A stretch of DNA of 64,000 nucleotides from Pseudomonas sp. R-28-1W-6 (GTDB lineage Bacteria; Pseudomonadota; Gammaproteobacteria; Pseudomonadales; Pseudomonadaceae). Shown here in pieces: positions 30,361 to 39,094 of this stretch. The stretch covers positions 62,001-126,000 of the forward strand of contig NZ_WELK01000001.1 of the NCBI RefSeq assembly GCF_009799925.1. Direction: 5' to 3'. The translations under genes were made by a program, and so were the position numbers. Under the pieces are notes generated by a model, which saw only the letters and a program-made list of their open reading frames with translations, searched no databases and was not told the DNA's origin. How positions within the stretch are numbered: position 1 is the first letter of the stretch; every line of letters starts with the position of its first letter.

Positions 30361-31545
30361 CTAGAGGGTGCGGGTACCCAGGCCCATGGCCTGGCGGGCG
30401 AACCAGTGCTTGGCCGGCGGCAGCAGGTCGAGGCCGAGCAGGCCGAGGGTGCGCCCGGCCACCAGCAGCGGTTCGTTGCGGCCGAACAGGCGGGTGACCT
30501 GGTCGGAGAAGCCGACGGTCAGCGCCTGGTCCTGCTGCTGGCGGCTGCGGTAGCGCTGCAGGGTGGCGAAGTCGCCGAGCGGCGCCGCGCTGGCCAGCAG
30601 GCAGTCGGCCAGGGCCAGGGTGTCGCGCAGCGACAGATTGTAGCCCTGCCCCGCCACCGGGTGCAGGCTGTGCGCGGCATTGCCGAGCACCACCAGGTGC
30701 GGGCGCACCTGCTCCTGGGCCTCGACCAGCGCCAGCGGGTAGACATGCCGGGCGCCGACCTGGCGCAGGGCGCCGAGGCGATAGCCGAAGGCCTGCTGCA
30801 GTTCGGCGAGGAAGGTACGCTCATCCAGCGCCTGCAGGCGCGCGGCATCATGGCCGGGACGAGTCCAGACCAGCGCGCAGCGGTTATCCGCCAGCGGCAG
30901 CATGGCCATCGGCCCGTCGTCGGTGAAGCGCTCGAAGGCCTGGCCCTGATGCGCCTCGCCCGGGCTGACGTTGGCGATCAGCGCGCTCTGCCCGTAGGGC
31001 GTGTGCCGGACCGCGATGCCCAGTTGCTCGCGCAACCCGGAACGGCCGCCATCGGCCAGCACGGCCAGGTCGCAGTCGAGGATAGCCTCGTCGTTGAGGG
31101 TCAGCCGGTAGCCGTCGTCCAGCGCCTGCAGGCGGGTGACTTCGGCCGGGCAGCGCCAGCTCACCACTTCCGGGTCGAGGGCCTGCCACAGGCAGTGGCC
31201 GAGCCAGGCGTTCTCCACCACATAGCCGAGGGCCGCCACGCCTTCGTCGGCGGCACTCAGGCGCGCGGCACCAAAGCGGCCGCGGTCGGAGACATGGATC
31301 TGGCTGATCGCCTCGGCGCGCGGGCTGATCGCCGACCACAGGCCGAGGCGCTCGTAGATCTGCCGGGTGCCGTAGGACAGCGCGGTGGAGCGCGCATCGT
31401 AGCTGGGCTGGTAGCTGTCGCCGGGGGCGAACGGCTCGACCAGCACGATCTGCCAGCCGCGCGCCTTGGCGCCGGCCTGCAGGGCCAGGGCCAGGCTGGC
31501 GCCGACCAGGCCGCCGCCGATAATCGCCAGCTGTACCCGCGCCAT
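30361..31545 (-). CDS. ubiH: 2-octaprenyl-6-methoxyphenyl hydroxylase UbiH
   Basis: A 394-residue FAD monooxygenase of ubiquinone synthesis. FAD motifs are IIGGGLVGASLALAL (residues 8-22), LADGGRSGLREQLG near 165 and VLGNAAHSLHPVAGQGYNLSLRD near 290. It lies next to pepP as in E. coli. The start ATG overlaps the stop of an upstream 29-codon ORF as TGATG. That ORF and another before it are diverged copies of the ubiH 5' end, so ubiH translation probably depends on re-initiation through them. Confidence 0.93.
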   Translation of the reverse strand: MARVQLAIIGGGLVGASLALALQAGAKARGWQIVLVEPFAPGDSYQPSYDARSTALSYGTRQIYERLGLWSAISPRAEAISQIHVSDRGRFGAARLSAADEGVAALGYVVENAWLGHCLWQALDPEVVSWRCPAEVTRLQALDDGYRLTLNDEAILDCDLAVLADGGRSGLREQLGIAVRHTPYGQSALIANVSPGEAHQGQAFERFTDDGPMAMLPLADNRCALVWTRPGHDAARLQALDERTFLAELQQAFGYRLGALRQVGARHVYPLALVEAQEQVRPHLVVLGNAAHSLHPVAGQGYNLSLRDTLALADCLLASAAPLGDFATLQRYRSRQQQDQALTVGFSDQVTRLFGRNEPLLVAGRTLGLLGLDLLPPAKHWFARQAMGLGTRTL

Positions 31546-31634
31546 CAGACCACCTCTGCTAGCAGCGCCGGCGTCAGGCTGGCACCGAGCCGGACAATAC
31601 CGCCACCGCTAATGGCCAACTGTACCCGCGCCAT
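31545..31634 (-). CDS. Mini-ORF 2: diverged copy of the UbiH N terminus
   Basis: A 29-codon ORF reading MARVQLAISGGGIVRLGASL and nine more residues, clearly a copy of the UbiH start MARVQLAIIGGGLVGASLAL with two codons inserted after GGGIV. Its stop TGA (31547-31545) overlaps the ubiH ATG, and its own ATG overlaps the TGA of mini-ORF 1. No separate ribosome site is obvious, so it should be translated by coupling. Too short to bind FAD; a regulatory or purely coupling role is inferred. Confidence 0.6.
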   Translation of the reverse strand: MARVQLAISGGGIVRLGASLTPALLAEVV

Positions 31635-31723
31635 CAGGCCGCTCCCGCCGGCAACGCCAGCATCAGGCCGGTACCGAGCCGATCAATAGCACCGCCGCTA
31701 ATCGCCAACCGCACACGACTCAT
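31546..31723 (-). repeat. Tandem 89-bp duplication of the ubiH 5' end
   Basis: Two 89-bp units (31635-31723 and 31546-31634) precede the matching first part of ubiH. The two units agree at 65 of 89 positions by hand count, so the duplication is old. Since 89 is not a multiple of three, each junction changes frame, and in each case TGATG restores a start. No in-frame stop has accumulated inside either unit. Confidence 0.75.
31634..31723 (-). CDS. Mini-ORF 1: diverged copy of the UbiH N terminus
   Basis: A 29-codon ORF reading MSRVRLAISGGAIDRLGTGL and nine more residues, another copy of the UbiH start. It begins 4 nt after the pepP stop (TGA at 31730-31728) and ends in TGATG with mini-ORF 2. 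Its position right behind pepP suggests it holds the ancestral ubiH start and that the real gene now uses the third copy. The reading is direct; translation is inferred. Confidence 0.6.
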   Translation of the reverse strand: MSRVRLAISGGAIDRLGTGLMLALPAGAA

Positions 31724-31727
31724 GGGT

Positions 31728-33062
<1,335 letters not shown>

Positions 33063-33076
33063 GGCGATATCCGACC

Positions 33077-33634
33077 TTAATGCAGGGAAGGTTTGGCCGC
33101 GGCCACCGGCGCCGGCTTGGCGCATTCGGTGAACAGCAGCAACGGGGCGACGCGCAGGTACTCCGTCACTTCCATGTAATCGTTCTCGCCGTCCTCGGAT
33201 TCTTCCAGGGCGCTCTGCACCTGGGAGATGGCGGACAGGTCCTGCAACACTTCCATGGCCTCGCCGCTCAGCGCGGTGTTGCCGAGGACCATGCCGAAGC
33301 CGTCGAGGAAGCCCTGGCACCACTGGCCCAGGGCCTGGGCCCGCTCGACCAGCGGCGCATCGTCGCCGGGCAGCAGCAGGACCACGGTGATGTCGCTGCC
33401 GGTCAGCTCACCCTTGACCATCTCCTGCAGGCCGATCAGCGCCTGGCGCACGTTGTCGGCCGGCTCGGCGCCGAGCAGCTCGACGGCATCGGCCAGCCAG
33501 GGCTCGACCTCGAAGCCGGCGCCGGCGCAGCTACGTCCGAGCAGCAGGCCGTGCAGCTCGGCGGGGGAAACGGGTTTGCCGCTGCTGGCGAGCAGGGCGG
33601 CGAAAGCGGAGTACGGCGAATTCGAAGAGGTCAT
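33077..33634 (-). CDS. ygfB: UPF0149 family protein YgfB
   Basis: A 185-residue UPF0149/YecA-type protein with the family pattern [11 protein letters not shown] near residue 25 and the [11 protein letters not shown] run near 110. It is the first gene of the ygfB-pepP-ubiH-DUF4442-ubiI unit, in the same order as in E. coli. In P. aeruginosa YgfB has been tied to control of ampDh3 and beta-lactam resistance; whether that applies here cannot be seen. It lacks the C-terminal SEC-C zinc motif of longer YecA proteins. Confidence 0.88.
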   Translation of the reverse strand: MTSSNSPYSAFAALLASSGKPVSPAELHGLLLGRSCAGAGFEVEPWLADAVELLGAEPADNVRQALIGLQEMVKGELTGSDITVVLLLPGDDAPLVERAQALGQWCQGFLDGFGMVLGNTALSGEAMEVLQDLSAISQVQSALEESEDGENDYMEVTEYLRVAPLLLFTECAKPAPVAAAKPSLH

Positions 33635-33824
33635 GGGCAGCTAGGCGCTAGGCAGCGCAATGTCTAGAATGGAGGCTTCGTATCCTAGCACCGGCAGGCG
33701 CGGCAAGACCATCGAAGCCCGGCGCCGGCCGCGTGCGGCGAGCGTTCGATAATCGCGACCCGGTCGCCTCGCAGGCCCGACAATCCTTTATAGTTTCGCC
33801 ACTCATCACCCAGGTAGGGAGCCC
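33635..33824. promoter_or_regulatory. Divergent ygfB / zapA-operon promoter region
   Basis: TATAGT at 33789-33794 is a likely -10 for the plus-strand TIGR02449-zapA pair, with a leader of about 25 nt and GGGAG before the start. No clear -35 is seen. A promoter for ygfB must lie in the same 190 bp, but I cannot place it. Confidence 0.4.
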
Positions 33825-34034
33825 ATGGAAGACGCCGAACTGCAAGCCCTGACGCGCAAGCTGGAGCTGTTGATCCAGCGCGTGGAGCAGCTCAAGGTGC
33901 AGAACCGTGCCCTCCTGGCCAGTGAGAAGGCCTGGCGCGAGGAACGCGCCCATCTGATCGAGAAGAACGAAATGGCCCGGCACAAGGTCGAATCGATGAT
34001 TTCGCGCCTGAGAGCCCTGGAGCAGGACACATGA
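33825..34034 (+). CDS. TIGR02449 coiled-coil protein
   Basis: A 69-residue, entirely helical, highly charged protein with a heptad-like Leu pattern (LTRKLELLIQRVEQLKVQNRALL), matching the TIGR02449 family found just upstream of zapA in gamma-proteobacteria. Its size and coiled-coil nature resemble ZapB, and its coupling to zapA by an ATGA overlap supports a role at the divisome; this is an inference. E. coli lacks it at this locus. Confidence 0.8.
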   Translation: MEDAELQALTRKLELLIQRVEQLKVQNRALLASEKAWREERAHLIEKNEMARHKVESMISRLRALEQDT

Positions 34035-34345
34035 GTCAGTCGAACACCGTCACCGTGCACATCCTCGACAAGGAATACTGCATCGCCTGCCCGCCGGATG
34101 AGCGCGCCAACCTGGAAAGCGCCGCGCGCTACCTGGACGGCAAGATGCGCGAGATCCGCTCCGGCGGCAAAGTCATCGGCGCCGACCGCATCGCCGTGAT
34201 GGCCGCGCTGAACATCACCCACGACCTGCTGCACAAGCAGCAGCGCCTGGATCAGGAAGCCAGCCACACCCGCGAACGCGTGCGCGATCTGCTCGAGCGC
34301 GTCGACGGTGCCCTGGCCGCCGATCCGGATGGCCTGGGACTCTGA
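34031..34345 (+). CDS. zapA: Cell division protein ZapA
   Basis: A 104-residue protein that bundles FtsZ filaments at midcell. The N-terminal beta hairpin VTVHILDKEYCIACP and the helix with ESAARYLDGKMREIR are the ZapA family core, with a coiled-coil tail. It overlaps the TIGR02449 gene by 4 nt. The 6S RNA gene begins about 33 nt after its stop, the same zapA-ssrS-ygfA order as in E. coli. Confidence 0.93.
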   Translation: MSQSNTVTVHILDKEYCIACPPDERANLESAARYLDGKMREIRSGGKVIGADRIAVMAALNITHDLLHKQQRLDQEASHTRERVRDLLERVDGALAADPDGLGL

Positions 34346-34372
34346 TTGCAGAGCCGCCGATTAGGGTATACT
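34346..34372 (+). promoter_or_regulatory. 6S RNA promoter
   Basis: TATACT at 34367-34372 with TTGCAG at 34346-34351 (15-bp spacer) lies directly behind zapA. The predicted start near 34379 agrees with the 6S 5' end. Confidence 0.6.
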
Positions 34373-34378
34373 CGCGCC

Positions 34379-34555
34379 AGCTCCCTGGTGTGTTTGCCAG
34401 TCGGTGATGTCCCTGAGCCGATACGCACAACCACGGGGGTTGCAAGTGGGGCCGGTGTGCATGTCCGCCTGACGGAAAGCCTTAACGCCTCCTGCAATCT
34501 CCACCTTGAACTTTCGGGTTCAAGGGCTAACCCGACAGCGGCATAACCGGGGAGT
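34379..34555 (+). ncRNA. ssrS: 6S RNA
   Basis: About 177 nt between zapA and ygfA, the conserved place of ssrS. The 5' end AGCTCCCTGG and 3' end ACCGGGGAGT can pair as the closing stem. The interior resembles the pseudomonad 6S RNA (for instance GCCAGTCGGTGATGTCCC and ACAACCACGGGGGTTGC) and would form the long hairpin with a central bubble that mimics an open promoter and binds sigma-70 RNA polymerase. Ends are placed by the promoter and stem, not by mapping. Confidence 0.88.
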
Positions 34556-34564
34556 CCCTTTTCC

Positions 34565-35164
34565 ATGCTCGACGCCGGCACGCTTTCCCGCCCGGCCCTG
34601 CGCCGCCAACTCCGCCAGGCGCGCCGCGACCTCTCCGCACTGCAACAGCAACGCGCCGCCCTCGCCCTGTTCCGCCAGCTGGCCCAGCACCCGCTGTTCC
34701 GCCGTGCCCGGCATATCGCCCTGTACCTGGCCAACGACGGCGAGATCGACCCGCGTCCGCTGCTGCAGGCCGCCCAGCGCCGCGGCAAGGCCATCTACCT
34801 GCCGGTGCTCAGCGCCTGGCCACGCACCAGAATGAACTTCCAGCGCCTGCACCCGCACGATCGGCTGGCAGCCAATCGCTTCCGCATCGACGAACCCCGG
34901 AGCAACCGGGCCCGCCAGCGACCGGCCTGGGCCCTCGACCTGGTGCTGCTGCCGCTGGTCGGCTTCGACGAGAATGGCGGGCGCCTGGGCATGGGCGGCG
35001 GTTTCTACGACCGCGCACTGGCCTATCGCCATCTGCGCAAAAATTGGCACAAGCCGACGCTATTGGGGCTGGCCCACGAATGTCAGAAAGTCAGCAGGCT
35101 GGAGCTGGCCAGTTGGGATGTGCCGCTGAAGGCGGTGGTGACGGATGCCGGCTGGTACGGCTGA
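34565..35164 (+). CDS. ygfA: 5-formyltetrahydrofolate cyclo-ligase family protein
   Basis: A 199-residue protein converting 5-formyl-THF to 5,10-methenyl-THF with ATP. Family signs are an Arg-rich N-terminal helix (RRQLRQARRDLS), IALYLANDGEIDPRPLL near residue 55 and the P-loop-like GFDENGGRLGMGGGFYDRAL near 140. It begins 9 nt after the 6S RNA end and is probably cotranscribed with it, as in many gamma-proteobacteria. Confidence 0.92.
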   Translation: MLDAGTLSRPALRRQLRQARRDLSALQQQRAALALFRQLAQHPLFRRARHIALYLANDGEIDPRPLLQAAQRRGKAIYLPVLSAWPRTRMNFQRLHPHDRLAANRFRIDEPRSNRARQRPAWALDLVLLPLVGFDENGGRLGMGGGFYDRALAYRHLRKNWHKPTLLGLAHECQKVSRLELASWDVPLKAVVTDAGWYG

Positions 35165-35218
35165 AGCGGAGGTGGGAACGATGGCGTCGCGATCCCTGCG
35201 ACGCTCGTTTGCCTGCGT

Positions 35219-35350
35219 TTACTGCGGCGACTGGCTGGCCGCCTGATCGCCCTGACGCTCCCAGAGATTCTGGGTGTAACCCGTGGTAACCATGCCCAGA
35301 CTGAACAGGATCACCAGTACCCACAATAGATCCGGCTTTTTACGCTTCAT
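35219..35350 (-). CDS. Small single-pass membrane protein, 43 residues
   Basis: A 43-codon ORF with a strong GGAGG ribosome site 6 nt before ATG. The peptide has a basic start (MKRKKPDLLW), one hydrophobic segment (VLVILFSLGMVTTG, residues 11-24) and a polar C-terminal tail ending in SQSPQ, so N-in, C-out is predicted. It lies alone on the minus strand between ygfA and the EVE gene. I recall similar short ORFs at this place in pseudomonads but cannot name a function. Confidence 0.6.
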   Translation of the reverse strand: MKRKKPDLLWVLVILFSLGMVTTGYTQNLWERQGDQAASQSPQ

Positions 35351-35551
35351 TGGTTGCCTCCCCCTTTACCAGGCACCCTGCATCGACTGACCGGTGGTGG
35401 TGTTGTTATTGGTCATGCAACGGCGTCACGTCCGAGCACCCTGCTCTCTGTGGAGCATTAGGAACCCGCATCCGACTGACGCCAAACGGCTGTCGCGAGC
35501 GGAAACGATGGTCACTCCGCCAACGAAGACCGGCAAACAGGAGCAAAGTTC

Positions 35552-36001
35552 ATGCCTAACTGGCTGATGAAATCCGAACCCGAAGAGCTGTCGATCCACG
35601 ACCTGCAGCGCCTCGGCCGCGCGCGCTGGGACGGCGTGCGCAATTACCAGGCACGCAACTTCCTGCGCAGCATGCAGGAGGGCGAGCTGTTCTTCTTCTA
35701 CCACTCCAGCTGCCCCGAACCGGGCATCGCCGGGATTGCCCGGATCGTCGGCGCCACCTACCCCGACCCGACGGCTCTGGACCCGAACAGCCATTACTTC
35801 GACACCAAGGCCAGCCACGAGAAAAACCCGTGGAGCGCCATCGACGTGGAGTTCGTCGAGGCCTTCCCCCGCGTGCTGCCGCTGGCCCGCCTGAAGGCCG
35901 CGGCGGAGCTGGCCGGGCTGGCTCTGGTGCAACGCGGCAGCCGGCTCTCGGTGATGCCGGTGAGTGCCGCCGAGTGGGCCGCGGTCCTCGCCATGCGTTG
36001 A
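35552..36001 (+). CDS. EVE domain protein
   Basis: A 149-residue single EVE domain (PUA-like), the family of human THYN1, which binds modified bases in DNA or RNA. The start NWLMKSEPEELSIHDL and the run WDGVRNYQARNFLR with GELFFFYHSS are typical. AGGAGC lies upstream of the ATG. It stands alone ahead of a diguanylate cyclase gene. Ligand and role here are unknown. Confidence 0.9.
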   Translation: MPNWLMKSEPEELSIHDLQRLGRARWDGVRNYQARNFLRSMQEGELFFFYHSSCPEPGIAGIARIVGATYPDPTALDPNSHYFDTKASHEKNPWSAIDVEFVEAFPRVLPLARLKAAAELAGLALVQRGSRLSVMPVSAAEWAAVLAMR

Positions 36002-36051
36002 GTCTGCTGCGCCGCTGTGCTATCTGAGAGGGGTAGCCTCCGGAGCCGCCC

Positions 36052-37917
36052 ATGCGCACACGTTCCGTCTGGCCGGCACGGCTGGCGCTGGCCTTCCTCT
36101 TCCTGGTGCTCTGCGGCGCCAGCCTGCTGCTCTGGCGCCAACTGGAGAGCGATCAGCAGGCACGCCTGGCGGAACGCCTCGACTACCAGGCGCGCACCCT
36201 CGCCCGCCAGCTGGAAAGCAACCTGCGCAACGAGGTGCAGAGCCTCGACCGCATCGCCCAGCGCTGGAACAAGCTCGGCCGCCTGCCCCGCGAGCAGTGG
36301 GAAGACGAGGTCAACCTGGCCCTGCAGGGCTTCCCCGCCTACCAGTCGATCCAGTGGATCGGTGCCGACCTGCAGATGCGCTGGCTGCTGCCGCTCAAGG
36401 GCAACGAGGCCGCCCGCGACTTCCGCCTGCTGGCCAGCCACCCCAACTACCCGATCGCCATGCAGGCCAGGAACAGCGGCGAACAGCGTTTCTCCAACAG
36501 TTTCGAACTGGTCCAGGGCGGCCGCGGCTTCGTCCTCTACACCCCGCTGTTCATCCGCGACGCCGCCGGCACGCGGACCTTCGACGGCTTCCTGCAGGGG
36601 GTGTTTCGCGTCGAGCCGCTGATGGACGAGCTGCTCTACAGCCTCGACAGCCACGAGTTCAGCGTCGAGCTGCTGGAGAACCGCACCCCGCTGTACCGCC
36701 ACGACCAGCCGCACAGCCAGACCTCACTGACCCTGCTGGTGCCGCTGCGCCTGCTCAACAACCGCAATTTCAGCCTGCAGCTCAAGCCCAGCGACAGCCT
36801 ACTGCACAGCCTCAGCCCGGCCTTGCCGCAGATCGTCCTGGGCGCCAGCCTGGCCATCAGCCTGCTGCTGGTCGCCGCCCTGGCCCTGGCCCTGGAGAAC
36901 GCCCGGCGCGCCCAGGCCCTACAGGTCAGCAACCGCCTGCTGAATATCGAGGCGACGCGCCGCGAGGCGGTCGAGCAACGCCTGCGCGACAGCCGCGAGC
37001 GCCTGCAGCTGGTGCTCGACCTGACCGACTCCAGCCACGACAGCCTGTTCATCTTCGACACCCAGAGCCGCGAGCTGCTGCACATGAACCACGCCACCCA
37101 TGCCAGCCTGGGCTATCGCGCCGAACAGTTCGCCCAGCTCCTGCGGGACGACCCGGAGCAGCTGCTGCCCGGCTTCCATGCCTGGCTGGAGCAGGTGCGC
37201 AGCGCCCAGCAGGACGAGCAGACGCGCATCTTCCAGCGCGAGATGCGCCGCCGCGACGGCAGCAGCCAGGCCGCCGAGATCAACACCCAGCTGGTGCAGC
37301 TGCACGAGCGCGAGTACCTGATCGCCGTGTCCCGCGACAACAGCGAGCGCCTCGCCCTGGAGGCGCGCCTGCAGCGCCTGTCGCAACTGGACGGCCTCAC
37401 CGGCCTGTACAACCGGCGCTTCTTCGACCAGCAGCTGCACGCCGAGTGGCGGCGCCTGCGCCGTATCGGCGCGCCGCTGACCCTGCTGATGCTGGATATC
37501 GACTACTTCAAGGCCTACAACGATGCCCTCGGCCACCTGGCCGGCGACGATATCCTGCGCAAGGTCGGCGTGGTCCTGCAGGAATGCCTGCAGCGCGAAG
37601 GCGATGCGGCCTGCCGCTATGGCGGCGAGGAGTTCGCCATCATCCTCACCCACACCGGCCAGCAGGGCGGCGAGCATGTGGCGGCGCGGATCCACGAACT
37701 GATCGCCAACCTGGCCATTGCCCACCCCGCCAGCCCGCAGGGCCGCCTGACCCTGAGCATCGGCCTGGCCGAGGCCGAGCCGCTCAGCGACGAACACCCC
37801 GCCAGCCTGGTCGCCCACAGCGACCAGGCGCTGTACCGGGCCAAGCACGGCGGGCGCAATCGCACCTGCATCTGGAACAATAACGGCGTGCCGATCGCGC
37901 AGACGCAGAACCTCTAG
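36052..37917 (+). CDS. Membrane diguanylate cyclase with PAS and GGDEF domains
   Basis: A 621-residue inner-membrane enzyme predicted to make cyclic di-GMP from two GTP. TM1 is at about 8-28, a periplasmic sensor region at 30-255 and TM2 at 256-278. A short coiled coil leads to a PAS domain at about 320-440 and a GGDEF domain from about 447. The active site is GGEEF (524-528) and the allosteric inhibition site RxxD is present as REGD (515-518) exactly five residues upstream, so product feedback is expected. No EAL domain is present. The periplasmic ligand is unknown. Confidence 0.92.
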   Translation: MRTRSVWPARLALAFLFLVLCGASLLLWRQLESDQQARLAERLDYQARTLARQLESNLRNEVQSLDRIAQRWNKLGRLPREQWEDEVNLALQGFPAYQSIQWIGADLQMRWLLPLKGNEAARDFRLLASHPNYPIAMQARNSGEQRFSNSFELVQGGRGFVLYTPLFIRDAAGTRTFDGFLQGVFRVEPLMDELLYSLDSHEFSVELLENRTPLYRHDQPHSQTSLTLLVPLRLLNNRNFSLQLKPSDSLLHSLSPALPQIVLGASLAISLLLVAALALALENARRAQALQVSNRLLNIEATRREAVEQRLRDSRERLQLVLDLTDSSHDSLFIFDTQSRELLHMNHATHASLGYRAEQFAQLLRDDPEQLLPGFHAWLEQVRSAQQDEQTRIFQREMRRRDGSSQAAEINTQLVQLHEREYLIAVSRDNSERLALEARLQRLSQLDGLTGLYNRRFFDQQLHAEWRRLRRIGAPLTLLMLDIDYFKAYNDALGHLAGDDILRKVGVVLQECLQREGDAACRYGGEEFAIILTHTGQQGGEHVAARIHELIANLAIAHPASPQGRLTLSIGLAEAEPLSDEHPASLVAHSDQALYRAKHGGRNRTCIWNNNGVPIAQTQNL

Positions 37918-38023
37918 AACGGGTGCCGGACCCCGCTTGACCTGCATCAACCGCTGCGCCGCACCGCGCAGTACAATGGCCGCCGCAACGCCCCGCCACC
38001 CCTGCCACAGAGAAAGGATGCCC

Positions 38024-39094
38024 ATGGCCACGCGCAAAACCTGGACCGCTCGCCTCGCCCTGGCCGCCGCCCTTGTCGCCGGCGCCGGCCTGCTCTGGTA
38101 TGAACTGCGCCCCGCCGGCCTGGGCGAAGGCTTCGCCAGCGGCAACGGGCGCATCGAGGCCACCGAGGTGGACGTGGCCGCCAAGCTCGGCGGGCGCATC
38201 GCCAGCATCGCGGTCGACGAGGGCGACTTCGTCCAGGCCCAGCAGGTCGTCGCGCGCATGGACACCCAGGTGCTCGAAGCCCAGCTGGCCCAGGCCCAGG
38301 CGCAGATGCGCCAGGCCGAGAACAGCCAACTGACCGCCAGCGCCCAGGTCAGCCTGCGCCAGAGCGAGAAGGTCACCGCCGAGGCCGTGGTGCGCCAGCG
38401 CCAGGCCGAACTCGCCGCCGCGCAGAAGCGCCACGCGCGCACCGCCGTGCTGGTCAAGCGCGACGCCATGGCCCAGCAGCAACTGGACGACGACCTGGCG
38501 CGCCTGCAAAGCGCCGAGGCGGCCCTGGCCGCGGCGCGTTCGCAGGTCAACTCGGCGGCCGCCGGCATCGTCGCCGCGCAGTCCCAGGTGATCGAGGCGC
38601 AATCGGCGGTGGAAGCAGCCAGGGCCAGCGTCGCCCGCCTGCAGGTGGACATCGACGACAGCCTGCTCAAGGCGCCGCGCGCCGGCCGCGTGCAGTACCG
38701 GGTGGCCCAGCCCGGCGAGGTGCTCGGCGCCGGCGGCAAGGTGCTCAACCTGGTCGACCTCGGCGACGTCTACATGACCTTCTTCCTGCCCGAGCGCCAG
38801 GCCGGCCTGGTCGCCCTCGGCAGCGAGGCGCGCCTGGTGATCGACGCGGTGCCGCAGTACGTGATTCCGGCCAGGGTCAGCTATGTGGCCAGCGTCGCCC
38901 AGTTCACCCCGAAGACCGTGGAAACCGCCAACGAGCGCGAGAAGCTGATGTTCCGCATCAAGGCGCGCATCGATCCCGCGCTGCTGCAGCGCCACCTGGC
39001 CCACGTCAAGACCGGCGTGCCTGGCATGGCCTACCTGCGCCTGGACCCGGCCGTCGAGTGGCCTGAACAGCTGGCGGTCAAGGTTCCGCAATGA
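38024..39094 (+). CDS. HlyD-family periplasmic adaptor of an ABC exporter
   Basis: A 356-residue membrane-fusion protein: a signal-anchor (about residues 9-28), an N-terminal barrel-sandwich half from [15 protein letters not shown], a long coiled coil rich in Ala and Gln (about 80-205) and the returning lipoyl half [19 protein letters not shown]. It resembles E. coli YhiI. ATG 38024 is chosen because AAAGGA lies 5-6 nt before it. It overlaps the ABC gene as ATGA and opens the three-gene export operon. Confidence 0.88.
   Translation: MATRKTWTARLALAAALVAGAGLLWYELRPAGLGEGFASGNGRIEATEVDVAAKLGGRIASIAVDEGDFVQAQQVVARMDTQVLEAQLAQAQAQMRQAENSQLTASAQVSLRQSEKVTAEAVVRQRQAELAAAQKRHARTAVLVKRDAMAQQQLDDDLARLQSAEAALAAARSQVNSAAAGIVAAQSQVIEAQSAVEAARASVARLQVDIDDSLLKAPRAGRVQYRVAQPGEVLGAGGKVLNLVDLGDVYMTFFLPERQAGLVALGSEARLVIDAVPQYVIPARVSYVASVAQFTPKTVETANEREKLMFRIKARIDPALLQRHLAHVKTGVPGMAYLRLDPAVEWPEQLAVKVPQ

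Noticed and set aside
31546..31723. The ubiH 5' duplication as an assembly or sequencing artefact
   Set aside because: The units differ at about 27% of positions, so they cannot be collapsed or misassembled reads of one sequence.
34346..34564. Short open frames across the 6S RNA locus on both strands
   Set aside because: They cross the 6S promoter and structured RNA and carry no similarity; the RNA explains the conservation.
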